From an uncultured Caldilinea sp. (GTDB lineage: Bacteria > Chloroflexota > Anaerolineae > Caldilineales > Caldilineaceae), in contig NZ_CAKZMJ010000057.1 in assembly GCF_937128415.1 (NCBI RefSeq), positions 17,501-81,500 of the forward strand: a stretch of DNA of 64,000 nt. Direction: 5' to 3'. A program made the translations under genes and the position numbers. The notes under the pieces were generated by a model. It was not told where the DNA came from. It did no database searches and was given only the letters and a program-made list of their open reading frames with translations. This document shows, piece after piece, positions 11,561-28,368 of this stretch (the first letter of the stretch is position 1; each line of letters starts with the position of its first letter).

Positions 11561-13465
11561 TCAGGTCGGTTCTGCGAGCTGGCTACGAAACTGCGTTTCA
11601 TACAGCGCACTGTAGAGGCCGCCGTTGGCGAGTAATTGATGGTGCGTCCCCTGCTCGACGACGCGCCCTTTGTCGATGACGACAATCTTATCCGCGGCCA
11701 GAATTGTGGAGAGACGATGGGCAATCACCACGCTGGTGCGCCCACGCAACAACGGCTGCAGCGCTTCCTGGATCAGCGCTTCGCTCTGAGAATCGAGATG
11801 GGAGGTCGCCTCATCGAGCACCAGGATGCGCGGGTCTTTCAAAATAACGCGGGCGATGGCCAGCCGTTGTTTTTCGCCCCCGCTGAGCCGATGGCCGCGC
11901 TCGCCGACCACGGTGTCGTAGCCGTCGGGCAGCGAGGCGATCAACTCACGAATGTTGGCCGCGCGACAGGCGGCCTCCAGCTCCGCCTGCGTGGCGTCCG
12001 GTTTGGCGTAGAGCAGGTTGGCTCGAATCGTGTCGTGGAAGAGATAGGTTTCCTGGCTGACGACGCCAAAGTGGCGCGCAATGGAATCGAGCGTCAGGTC
12101 GCGCAGGTCGTAGCCATCCAGCGTGATGCGCCCCTGCGTCGGGTCATAGAGTCGCAGCAGCAGGGAGATGATCGTCGTCTTGCCTGCGCCGCTCGGCCCG
12201 ACAAGCGCCGTCAACGAGCCAGGCTCAATCTCGAAGGAAACACCCTGGAGCGCGGCCCGGTACATAGCAGGCCTTTCGACAAGGCCTTCTCCGTCGCCGA
12301 TCGCAGCGCCGCCGGATTCTTGTGCATCGCTCAGCGCCTCGTCGATGAGCGGCTCCTGATAGTGAAACCACACGTCCTCGAAGCGAATGCGTCCTTCCAC
12401 GTGGTTCAGGCGCACGGCGTCGGCGCGCTCCTGAATCTCAAGCGGAAGATCGAGATACTCAAAGACGCGTTCAAAGCTCACCAGTGCAGTCACAAACTCG
12501 ACCTGCACGTTGGTCAACGCCGAGATTGGGCCGTAAAGTCGGGTAAGATAGGCGGTGAAGGCCACGATCGTGCCGACCGTCAGCGCATCGTTCAGCACCA
12601 TCCAGCCGCCGGCCCAGTAAACCAATGCGCTGCCGACGGCGCCGACCAACCCCAGCCCCATGAAGAACAATTGCGCCACCTCCGCCCGCCGGACGCCGAT
12701 GTCGCGGACGTTTCCGCTGAGCTGCCTGAATCGCAGCTCCTCTTGAGGCAGGCGGTTGAAGGTTTTCATTAACAGGGCGCCGTTGACGGACAACGTCTCG
12801 GCGATCTGGCTGCTCATGGCGGCGTTGTAATCCAGCGCCTGCCGACGAATTTTGCGCAGAATCAGCCCCACGCGCCGCGCCGGTAAGAGAAAGAGCGGCA
12901 AGACGGCCACCGAGAGGAGCGCCAGTCGCCATTCGATGCTGATCATCACGATCAACGTGGAGACCAGCGTCACCACATTGGTCAAAATTTCAGGGATCGT
13001 TCCGGTGATGGCGTTCTGGGCGCCGACGACGTCGTTGTTGAAGCGACTCACAATTTCGCCCGACCGCGTGTTGGTGAAAAAGCGCATCGACATGCGGCCG
13101 AGATGGCTAAACATCTCATTGCGCAGGTCATAGATGATCCCCTCGCCCGCCTTGGCGCTGTAGTGGCGCTGAAGCACCCCCAGCGCGCCCGACGCCAGCG
13201 GAATGGCGAAGAGCGCAAGCGCCAGAGAGTTGAGGAGATGCAGGTTGCGATTGGGCAGCACCTCGTCGATCAGCTCGCGGTAGATCAGCGGCGGCGCCAG
13301 GCCAAGCAACGAAGAAACGGTGATCGTGATCAGAACGATCAGAATAGCGCCCAGATAGGGACGCGCATACCGAAAGACGCGACGCAACAGCAGCCGATCG
13401 AGGATCGGTCGCTGCTGCGATGACTCCTCAAATGTAACGAATCGCCACCAGCCGCCGTCGCGCAT
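11561..13465 (-). CDS. ABC exporter with fused permease and ATPase (MsbA/lipid-A exporter type)
   Basis: The 634-residue half-transporter starts with six membrane helices and continues with an ATPase. The permease part contains the coupling region FFTNTRSGEIVSRFNNDV. The ATPase carries Walker A GPSGAGKTT, signature LSGGEKQRLAIARV and Walker B ILVLDEATSHLD, and a Q-loop in VSQETYLF. An insert of about 35 residues (QESGGAAIGDGEGLVERPAMYRA) lies before the ATPase core. The catalytic residues look intact, so a homodimer is expected. Its ATG is 9 bases after the stop of the small membrane protein gene, making it the last gene of the selenoprotein operon. Cargo unknown. Confidence 0.92.
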   Translation of the reverse strand: MRDGGWWRFVTFEESSQQRPILDRLLLRRVFRYARPYLGAILIVLITITVSSLLGLAPPLIYRELIDEVLPNRNLHLLNSLALALFAIPLASGALGVLQRHYSAKAGEGIIYDLRNEMFSHLGRMSMRFFTNTRSGEIVSRFNNDVVGAQNAITGTIPEILTNVVTLVSTLIVMISIEWRLALLSVAVLPLFLLPARRVGLILRKIRRQALDYNAAMSSQIAETLSVNGALLMKTFNRLPQEELRFRQLSGNVRDIGVRRAEVAQLFFMGLGLVGAVGSALVYWAGGWMVLNDALTVGTIVAFTAYLTRLYGPISALTNVQVEFVTALVSFERVFEYLDLPLEIQERADAVRLNHVEGRIRFEDVWFHYQEPLIDEALSDAQESGGAAIGDGEGLVERPAMYRAALQGVSFEIEPGSLTALVGPSGAGKTTIISLLLRLYDPTQGRITLDGYDLRDLTLDSIARHFGVVSQETYLFHDTIRANLLYAKPDATQAELEAACRAANIRELIASLPDGYDTVVGERGHRLSGGEKQRLAIARVILKDPRILVLDEATSHLDSQSEALIQEALQPLLRGRTSVVIAHRLSTILAADKIVVIDKGRVVEQGTHHQLLANGGLYSALYETQFRSQLAEPT

Positions 13466-13474
13466 GAGCCGTTC

Positions 13475-13854
13475 TCAGGTTTTGCGTGTCCGCTGAAAAC
13501 GGCGCTGCACCACCTCGGTCAGCGCGCCGCCCATGGTGCAGAAGGCGCCGGCGTAGAGCGCTGGCTGCCAGTTGCCCTGAAAGATGAAGAAGGTGAGCGG
13601 CAAGACGCTCAACATGCCCCCTAAAAAGGCGTGCATGCCCCCGCGGTAGCGGGCGTAGAACGCAGTCAGCGCGCCCGCCAGCAGCGGCCCCCCCACCGTG
13701 GCCAGAACCTCAAATTCTATCGGCAGGGGCATGGTCTGCACGAAACCGGTCAGCACGGTCACCAGCAACATGTTGGTGGCGAAAGCGAAGAGCGCTGCCT
13801 CCCAGCGCAACTGAGGTTTGGGGGCGTCGGCGGCGTCTCGCCGAGAACGACGGC

Positions 13855-13858
<4 letters not shown>
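13475..13858 (-). CDS. Small integral membrane protein between selenoprotein and ABC exporter
   Basis: The 127-residue protein has a basic N-terminus (MSRRSRRDAADAPK) and about three or four hydrophobic segments, including FATNMLLVTVLTGFVQTM and a glycine-rich LATVGGPLLAGALTAFYARY. The start overlaps the stop of the preceding gene in an ATGA, so translation is coupled. I do not recognise a named family with certainty. A role in the membrane alongside the exporter is the natural guess. Confidence 0.75.
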
Positions 13859-14703
<845 letters not shown>

Positions 14704-14753
14704 AAACCCAGTATAGCCCTGTTGCGCGACTTCACCAGAATGCCCGATTCCAT

Positions 14754-14783
14754 TTGACGCACATTCCGTTCGCCCCGTACAAT
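14754..14783 (+). promoter_or_regulatory. Sigma-70 promoter of the R2lox gene
   Basis: TTGACG at 14754-14759 and TACAAT at 14778-14783 are 18 bases apart, about 40 bases before the R2lox ATG. It lies in the short divergent gap shared with the selenoprotein gene. Confidence 0.6.
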
Positions 14784-14823
14784 GGAAAAAGTCCAGTTCA
14801 TCTTTGTTCAACAGGAGGTTTGG

Positions 14824-15747
14824 ATGGTCTCCGGCGCCCCATCTTCCAGTGTTCATGCGTCCTTCATCACGACGACGGCCGGGCTCAACCGTCAGACGCC
14901 GCCGATGCGCCTCTTTGAAAAGGCCAAACGTTTTGGAATCTGGAATCCTAGCGATCTCGATTTCAGCCAAGACATTGTCGATTGGCGCCGTCTTTCGGCG
15001 TTGGAGCAAGAAGTGCTGCTCCATTTGACCTCGCTCTTTCAGGCGGGAGAGGAGGCGGTCACGGGCGACATTTTGCCCCTGCTGCTGACGGTCGCCGGCG
15101 AAGGGCGGCTGGAAGAGGAGATGTATCTCACCACCTTTCTCTTTGAAGAAGCCAAGCACACGGATTTCTTTCGTCGCTTTTTGGATGAGGTCGTCGGCGC
15201 CCAGACCGACCTATCGCATTTTCATACGCCGAGCTATCGCGCCATTGTGTATGAGGCGCTGCCGACGGCGATGCAGCGCCTGCTCGTCGATCCATCGCCG
15301 GCGGCGCAGGTGCGCGCATCGGTGACCTACAACATGATCGTGGAGGGCGTGCTGGCCGAAACCGGCTACCACGCCTACCTGACGGCGCTGGAGCGCAACG
15401 GTCTGATGCCGGGAACGTGCCGCGGCGTTCGTCTGTTGAAGCAGGATGAATCGCGCCATATCGCCTACGGCGTCCATCTGATTTCCCGGCTGATCGCAGC
15501 GGATGACCGGCTGTGGGAGGTCGCCGAGGAGACGATGAACGACCTGCTGCGACCGGCGCTCGGCGTCGTCGCCGACATCTTTGGCTCTTATGAAACGATG
15601 CCGTTTGGTCTCGACGAAAGCGAATTCGCCAATTACGCGCTGGTGCAGTTTCAAAAGCGGCTGGAGCGCATCGAGAGGGCGCGCGGCGCCTCTCTGGAAG
15701 AGATCGACCGTATAACCGATCGCTCCATCGAGCTGGATGATGCCTAG
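14824..15747 (+). CDS. R2-like ligand-binding oxidase (R2lox), Mn/Fe protein
   Basis: The 307-residue ferritin-like protein keeps the full R2lox metal site. The ligands are Glu76, Glu109, His112, Glu174, Glu209 and His212, in GEEAVTGD, FEEAKHTDFF, VEGVLAE and QDESRHIAYG. Val79 and Tyr169 lie at the positions that form the valine-tyrosine ether cross-link in characterised R2lox proteins. Spacings between ligands match those I recall for the Mycobacterium tuberculosis protein to within one residue. R2lox proteins assemble an Mn/Fe cofactor, bind a fatty-acid-like ligand and activate oxygen; the physiological reaction is unknown. AGGAGG lies 5 bases before the ATG at 14824, which rules out the upstream ATG at 14782. 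The gene is transcribed away from the selenoprotein operon. Confidence 0.92.
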   Translation: MVSGAPSSSVHASFITTTAGLNRQTPPMRLFEKAKRFGIWNPSDLDFSQDIVDWRRLSALEQEVLLHLTSLFQAGEEAVTGDILPLLLTVAGEGRLEEEMYLTTFLFEEAKHTDFFRRFLDEVVGAQTDLSHFHTPSYRAIVYEALPTAMQRLLVDPSPAAQVRASVTYNMIVEGVLAETGYHAYLTALERNGLMPGTCRGVRLLKQDESRHIAYGVHLISRLIAADDRLWEVAEETMNDLLRPALGVVADIFGSYETMPFGLDESEFANYALVQFQKRLERIERARGASLEEIDRITDRSIELDDA

Positions 15748-15755
15748 CAGGACGG

Positions 15756-17533
<1,778 letters not shown>

Positions 17534-17534
<1 letters not shown>

Positions 17535-18337
17535 TGGCATCTTCTTCGATTTTTGCCGCCGTCGGGACATTGCTGGCGAACGGTCCCGGCATTTTGTTGC
17601 TCTCCGCCCTGGTCGCCAGCCTTGTTTTGATCTGGGATTGGCGTTGGGCGATCGCCGGCGCTGCGACGATCCTGTTGGGCGTCAGCAGTCTCGCCGCAGC
17701 TTTGCATGAGCCTGCTCCGGCGGTGACTGCAGCGCAGTGGTTGGCTTCGCTCGTTTCGCTTCTGCTCCTGGGGCTTTCGGCCTACCTCCATCGCCCCGGC
17801 GCCACCGCCCATCCGCATGGCAACTGGCTGTTGCGCTTGCTTGCGCTGGGTTTTCTGGCAGGCGCCTGGTGGATGCTCGATCCCGGCGTTGCGCTGCCCA
17901 TCTTCACTCGGGTTGAAACCGATCTGTTGATCTGGATCGGCCTGTGCAGCGCCCTGCTGCTGGGCCTTTCTGCAGCGCCCTTCTCCACGGGAATCGGATT
18001 GCTGTTGCTGACGGCGGTGGCGCAAAACATCGCCGCTGTGCTTCTGCCGGGTTCTGGCCTCGCCGTCCTGGTGGGGATCGCACAAATTTTGTTGGCGCTC
18101 GGCTGCGCCTACGCCATGTTGGCGCAACCTGTGCGAACTTCGAGATGGCAGACGGCGCCCGCAAGAAGATCAGCGCAGGCTATTGAACCGACTGCGGCGC
18201 CGCAGCCTCGCCCATCGCGCCTCTTCCCAGGAAGGGTCATCCGTCCTCGCCGGCCTTCCGGCATCGAAGAGGCTGCCGAGACGCTGAAAATCGCCTCCTC
18301 TCCCGGCGCAGGAGCCTCGGCCAAGGAGGGTGTATGA
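17534..18337 (+). CDS. Polytopic membrane protein, middle gene of the antiporter-like module
   Basis: The 267-residue protein has about seven hydrophobic segments in the first 200 residues and then a basic, Pro/Ala/Arg-rich cytoplasmic tail. I do not recognise a specific family. Size and position suggest a small subunit comparable to NuoJ/K or MrpB/C-like proteins, but key glutamates of NuoK are not evident. Its ATG overlaps the previous stop by one base, and its stop overlaps the next ATG by four, so all three genes are translationally coupled. Confidence 0.7.
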
Positions 18338-19764
18338 ACCCGATTGAACCCGTCGGCCTGCCGTTTCTTCCCTTGCTGTTTGTCTTTTTCATCGCAGCCG
18401 CCTCCGCCAGTTTTCTCCTGAGCGCATGGCCGCGTCTCGTTGCGATCGTCGGCGCCGGTGCGGCGGCGTTGTTGGCGGCGTGGATCTGGTCGCTCAATAT
18501 GAGCCTTCCGATCTGGATTCTGCCCTTTGGAGTGAACGTCGATCTCGAAGCCCCGTTGGCTCTTTCGGGCTACTTTCTGCAGCTGCGCGCGGCGAACACA
18601 CCCGTCCTGGCCGCCTATCTGCTGCTTGCCGCGTTGGCGTTGCTGCTCGGCGCGCTGCACGCCCATGACGCTCTTTTCCCGGCCCAGGTGTGGCTGTTGC
18701 TGACCGGCTACAGCGCGCTTGCGCTTCTGGTCAACGCGCCGACGACGCCGATCGTGATTGCGCCTGTCCTGTTCGTCATGTTGACGGCTCTCAGCATCTA
18801 CGTGCTCCACGGTGGCCGCCAGAAAGAAGCGAGCGCCGGTCTGCGCTTGTTGACGCCGCCGGTGCTGGCGACGCCGCTCTTTTTTGCCGGCGGTTGGTGG
18901 CTTGAACAGATTCCGTTGAACCCTCAGGACCTGGCGCTGATGCAAACGGCGGGAACCTTGATCGGGCTGGGCATCCTGATCTTGCTGACGCCCTTCCCGT
19001 TGCATGGCGCCTGGTCGGCCAGCAGCGAAAGCTCGCCGCCTGCGGCTGCGTTGCTCGTCGCCCTCTTCTATCAACTGGGCGTCTTGTATCTGGCGGCGCA
19101 GGCGCTCAACCTCTATCCCTTTATCTTTCGCCAGACCGACTGGTCGGTGTGGATGAGCGCGTTGGGCCTGTTGACCGCCATCTGGGGAGGAGTCGCCGCC
19201 ATCGGCGCAACCCATGCGGGCAGGTTATGGGGGTATGCGGCTATTCATGACTGGGGATTGATCATTCTCGCCATGACGGCGCCAGGGCTGCAGAGCTGGA
19301 CGCTTGTGCTGTTTTTGTTTGCGCTCCGCATCATCAGCATGATGACAGGCGCCGTTGGGCTGATTGCGCTCGAACGTCAGGTTGGCTCACTGGAGATGCA
19401 GCGCCTGCGAGCGGTCGGTCTGCGCATGCCGTGGAGCAGTGCAGCGGTGCTGCTGGGGGGGCTGGGCCTGGTCGGCTTTCCGCTGACCGCGGGCTTTGCA
19501 GGACACTGGGCGGCCCTGCAGTCGCTGGCGCTCTTCGACTGGCGGCTGGCGATGGCGATCTTGCTCGCCGCCGTGGGCGCCATTCTGGGATTTGTACGGT
19601 TGGCGCGCCTGATGTTTGGCATGCAGGACGCCCCGTTGACGATGCGTGAAAGCGCACTCAACGTGGGAACGGCGCTGGGCGCTTTGATTGTGACGCTGAT
19701 CGTGGCGACTTCTCCCCAATTGCTCAGCGCCCTCCTGGAGCGCATCCTGACTGCATTTGGATGA
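18334..19764 (+). CDS. Antiporter-like membrane subunit (NuoM/N family, divergent), third of three
   Basis: At 476 residues with about 13-14 helices it resembles NuoN/NuoM. TPFPLHGAWSASSESSPPAAALL corresponds to the family's PxHxWLPxAHxxAPxxxSALL segment. The lysine normally found just after it is replaced by Gln (FYQLGVLYL), and the membrane Glu of helix 5 is not visible. Loss of these residues suggests an altered or non-pumping role. Start and stop overlap the neighbours by 4 bases each; the next gene is dprA. Confidence 0.72.
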   Translation: MNPIEPVGLPFLPLLFVFFIAAASASFLLSAWPRLVAIVGAGAAALLAAWIWSLNMSLPIWILPFGVNVDLEAPLALSGYFLQLRAANTPVLAAYLLLAALALLLGALHAHDALFPAQVWLLLTGYSALALLVNAPTTPIVIAPVLFVMLTALSIYVLHGGRQKEASAGLRLLTPPVLATPLFFAGGWWLEQIPLNPQDLALMQTAGTLIGLGILILLTPFPLHGAWSASSESSPPAAALLVALFYQLGVLYLAAQALNLYPFIFRQTDWSVWMSALGLLTAIWGGVAAIGATHAGRLWGYAAIHDWGLIILAMTAPGLQSWTLVLFLFALRIISMMTGAVGLIALERQVGSLEMQRLRAVGLRMPWSSAAVLLGGLGLVGFPLTAGFAGHWAALQSLALFDWRLAMAILLAAVGAILGFVRLARLMFGMQDAPLTMRESALNVGTALGALIVTLIVATSPQLLSALLERILTAFG

Positions 19765-20852
19765 GCAAAATGGTGGACAGCAAGGGCTACTGGATCGCGT
19801 TCAGTCGAGTTTCGGGCATCGGGCCGGTGCGCCTTGCAGCCTTGCTCGAGGTGTGCGGAGGGATCGAAGCGGCGTGGCGCGCCTCGATTCAACAGATGCA
19901 AGCGGCGCGGCTGGATCGACGCACGATTGAGCTTTTCCTGGAGGCGCGCCGCACGCTCGATCCGGCGATGGAATTGCAGCGCACCCTAGACGCCGGCGTC
20001 GAGGTGCTGACATGGGACGATCCCGGCTATCCCGAATCTTTGCGCACCATCGAAGGTTCGCCGCCCGTGCTGTACGTGCGTGGGCGGCTCCTCAGCCAGG
20101 ATGAATGGGCCGTGGCCGTGGTGGGCACGCGTCACGCCAGCGCCTACGGTCGCGAAGTGGCGCGCGTTCTGAGCAGCGAGCTGGCGCGCGCCGGCGTCAC
20201 TGTGGTCAGCGGCCTGGCCTTGGGCGTGGACACCGTGGCCCATCGCGCCGCGCTGGACGCCGGCGGGCGGACGATCGCCGTGCTCGGCAGCGGCGTCGAC
20301 CAGATTTATCCTCCTCAAAATCGGGGGCTGGCGCAGGCGATCGCAGGCCAGGGCGCGCTCGTGAGTGAATACGCGCTGGGCGTTCGCCCGGACGCCAGCA
20401 ATTTTCCCCCGCGCAATCGCATCATCAGCGGCCTGAGCCGAGGCGTGATCATTGTCGAGGCCGGGGAGCGCAGCGGCGCCCTGATCACGGCGCAATTCGC
20501 CGTCGAACAAGGACGCGATCTGTTCGCCGTGCCGGGCAACATTCTCTCCCCTGGCAGCGTTGGCTGCAATCTGCTGATTCAACAAGGGGCGACGCCGCTC
20601 CTCTCCGTCGATGACGTGCTGGAACAGCTCAACATGAGCCGCGTCGTTGACCACTGTGCGCTGCGCGAGAGCGTGCCCGCCGATCCGGCGGAAGCGGCGC
20701 TGCTCCAACATCTGTCGCATGAACCTACGCACATCGATGACCTGGTGCGCAAGACCGGATTGAACGCCGGTCAGGTGAGCAGCCTGTTGGCGTTGATGGA
20801 GCTGAAAGGCATGGTGCACCAGAGCGGCGCGCTCTCTTATGTGCGCGCCTGA
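19761..20852 (+). CDS. dprA: DNA-processing protein DprA (Smf)
   Basis: The 363-residue protein has an N-terminal helix-hairpin-helix-like region. The Rossmann core follows, with VAVVGTRHASAYGREVA, GSGVDQIYPPQNRGL and GERSGALITAQFAVEQGR. A C-terminal winged-helix domain ends with LLALMELKGMV. DprA loads RecA on incoming single-stranded DNA during transformation. The start overlaps the preceding membrane gene in ATGA; an internal ATG three codons later is possible. Being coupled to the antiporter-like genes may be incidental. Confidence 0.95.
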   Translation: MSKMVDSKGYWIAFSRVSGIGPVRLAALLEVCGGIEAAWRASIQQMQAARLDRRTIELFLEARRTLDPAMELQRTLDAGVEVLTWDDPGYPESLRTIEGSPPVLYVRGRLLSQDEWAVAVVGTRHASAYGREVARVLSSELARAGVTVVSGLALGVDTVAHRAALDAGGRTIAVLGSGVDQIYPPQNRGLAQAIAGQGALVSEYALGVRPDASNFPPRNRIISGLSRGVIIVEAGERSGALITAQFAVEQGRDLFAVPGNILSPGSVGCNLLIQQGATPLLSVDDVLEQLNMSRVVDHCALRESVPADPAEAALLQHLSHEPTHIDDLVRKTGLNAGQVSSLLALMELKGMVHQSGALSYVRA

Positions 20853-20927
20853 GCGGCGCACGTCCAGGCTGGGCTGCGCGCCGGACAAAGCTCACAAGGG
20901 CTTATCCGGGCTGTCCATCGAATCCAG

Positions 20928-20956
20928 TTGAACCGATCGCACTGGAACCGTAACGG
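20928..20956 (+). promoter_or_regulatory. Candidate promoter of manC
   Basis: TTGAAC at 20928-20933 and TAACGG at 20951-20956 are 17 bases apart and lie just upstream of manC. Both boxes are weak. Confidence 0.3.
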
Positions 20957-20983
20957 ACTCAACCATCATGAGGAGTCAGGCGT

Positions 20984-22057
<1,074 letters not shown>

Positions 22058-22122
22058 GCCGGACGACGTCTTGCGGCGCGTTTTGCGGAGCGTTTGTCGG
22101 AGCTGCGGAAAGGAATCGCCAC

Positions 22123-23352
22123 ATGTCAATACAGCCCATACAGTCAAGATTGGAACGCTTCAAGGAGATACGACTCACCGAAAGAGAGCTGACATGGATG
22201 CTGATCGGCGTCGCAGCTGGCCTTGTGCTGGGCCTTCTGGTCGGCTGGGTCTGGCAACCGGCGGAGAGAGGAGCGAAGACAGACGTTTCCACGGCCGTCA
22301 TCTCGACGCCTCCTGTCTCTGCAGTCGCAGCGACCGGCGACGCCGGGAATGGAGCCAACCTCTTTCTAATTGCTCTTGGTGTTTTGGTTGCATCGGCCGG
22401 CGCCGGTGCATTGGTGTGGCTGTATCAGCAAGGCGCTTTACAATGGCGAGGCGCACAAACGACAGTTGTCGGACCTTTGGAGCAAAGCGCCTCCGAAGCA
22501 CGCCCCAAAAAGGCCGAGGTTCGACCCACGTTGGAATCGAGCGATGTTCACTCCGCCTTCAACGCATCTTCGACGCGCGTCCCCGTGACAAGCTATAGGG
22601 CGGTTTCCAGTGCCCCCGCCGCAGTTCCGCCGGTGCGTCCCCCTGCAGCCGCTAACGTCGCGCCTTTCGACGAAGAGGAAGAAGGGCTTTCTTCGCCGTT
22701 TTCGAGCGCGTCGGCGTCCATGCGCAGCAGTGCGCAGACAATCGCTCCCTCCGTAGCCGCGCCTGCGCCTTTCCCCGGCCGCGCTCGGGTTGACGACGCC
22801 GAAGCGGAGGAAACGGCGACGAGCGACGAAGGGTTGCAACGCGCTGCGCCGGACGTCCGGCAGCCTGCTGCGCCGGTCATGGGAGGCTGGGCGCCGCCCG
22901 GCGCCCGCGTGGAACGGTACCCCACCATCGATGAGCTGGATGTGAAATATGTGGCGGGCTCTCAACAGCTTGACTGGGCGCGCAACATTCCCAGCCCACA
23001 GGGAGATCTGTATTTGGGCGAATACGGCGTCGGCGTCAGTGAACGGCACGGCATGCTCAACAACGATCCCGACCAGGTCGTGGCGATGGAGGTCTATCTC
23101 TTCGATAAATCTGATGACAAAAACCTCTCCACTGTCGGGCGCATCATTCTGAGCGAATACGCCGACACCCACCTGCGCAAACATTTCGAGCGAGAGAAAG
23201 ATCGCCTCGGGCCCATCGTGGCGCAGCCGAACACCGTGCTGCAACTGGAGACGCGACAGTTTCTGCTGCTTTGCAAAATTGTCGACGTCGCGTATCGAGA
23301 TGGCATCTTTGAGCGCCTGGAGATGAAACTGGAGCTCAAGAAAAAGGTTTGA
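22123..23352 (+). CDS. Membrane-anchored protein with a conserved-looking C-terminal domain, function unknown
   Basis: The 409-residue protein has two N-terminal helices (about 22-42 and 82-105). A low-complexity linker rich in Ala, Ser and Pro follows from about 110 to 265. A compact C-terminal domain of about 135 residues starts near YPTIDELDVKYV and contains GEYGVGVSERHGMLNNDPDQ and VYLFDKSDDKN. The last part is charged and could be a cytoplasmic beta-rich domain. I do not recognise it. It sits 65 bases after manC in the same direction, so it may be co-transcribed. Confidence 0.75.
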   Translation: MSIQPIQSRLERFKEIRLTERELTWMLIGVAAGLVLGLLVGWVWQPAERGAKTDVSTAVISTPPVSAVAATGDAGNGANLFLIALGVLVASAGAGALVWLYQQGALQWRGAQTTVVGPLEQSASEARPKKAEVRPTLESSDVHSAFNASSTRVPVTSYRAVSSAPAAVPPVRPPAAANVAPFDEEEEGLSSPFSSASASMRSSAQTIAPSVAAPAPFPGRARVDDAEAEETATSDEGLQRAAPDVRQPAAPVMGGWAPPGARVERYPTIDELDVKYVAGSQQLDWARNIPSPQGDLYLGEYGVGVSERHGMLNNDPDQVVAMEVYLFDKSDDKNLSTVGRIILSEYADTHLRKHFEREKDRLGPIVAQPNTVLQLETRQFLLLCKIVDVAYRDGIFERLEMKLELKKKV

Positions 23353-23358
23353 TGGGTC

Positions 23359-24522
<1,164 letters not shown>

Positions 24523-24567
24523 GACGGACTCCTCCCCATAGAGGGCGGATTTCACTCGGCCTTGCCT

Positions 24568-25299
<732 letters not shown>

Positions 25300-25381
25300 C
25301 ATCATTTCCTGTCAAGAGTGATCGCCGATTCGCTTTGGCTTTTGAGTCATTCAAATTGTAACCATTCGAGCAGTCACAACA

Positions 25382-25414
25382 AAACAGGGTGACGGAGCAA
25401 CCGTCACCCTGTTT
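25382..25414 (-). terminator. Rho-independent terminator after the S1-domain gene
   Basis: A 14-bp perfect stem (AAACAGGGTGACGG with its complement) closes a 5-base loop and is followed on the minus strand by a T-rich run (TTTTGTTG). It lies about 90 bases after the S1-gene stop. Confidence 0.75.
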
Positions 25415-25503
25415 GGGACGCCACACTTTGGAGAGACTGCGTCGTTCGCCCGCACCGCCTTGTCGCAGGAAAAACTCACCGCCAAATCGAGAAGGCCGAA
25501 AGG

Positions 25504-26472
<969 letters not shown>

Positions 26473-26684
26473 TTCCATGTCCTCCCGAACACTACCGGCG
26501 CCGCCTCTGTGCGCCTCCATTCACCGATTTTGGATTCGATTCAAATCATGCAAAATTTTTCGATAATTTGTTCAAGTATACCTTCTGTTCTCTAGAAACG
26601 CCAAAGCAAGAGACTTTGGAAAGGCGAAAAGAGCGCGCAGCAGATCAGAGGCGCGGCATAAACAACGCTTCGCTGCACACCTGT

Positions 26685-26690
26685 TATAAT
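26685..26690 (+). promoter_or_regulatory. Candidate -10 box of the M32 carboxypeptidase gene
   Basis: A perfect TATAAT lies about 50 bases before the chosen GTG start. No good -35 box is seen at the expected distance. Transcription would begin near 26697, after the possible upstream TTG start at 26699 or next to it, which supports the later start. Confidence 0.45.
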
Positions 26691-26740
26691 CAATTTGATT
26701 GCAAAACCTTATCAACCCTATCTATCAAGTAGGAGTCAGA

Positions 26741-28267
<1,527 letters not shown>

Positions 28268-28297
28268 ATTTAGGGTGTTTTCTAAACTTGACGACTG

Positions 28298-28306
28298 TGT
28301 TATGAT
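28298..28306 (+). promoter_or_regulatory. Extended -10 promoter of the CHAT gene
   Basis: TGTTATGAT forms an extended -10 element (TG, one base, TATGAT) about 63 bases before the CHAT start. The upstream -35 region is weak, which is common for extended -10 promoters. Confidence 0.45.
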
Positions 28307-28368
28307 GAAAAAAGTGATGTCTCGCCCATAACGCTGCCCACTCTGTCAGGATTTCCGTCGCTTCGAGC

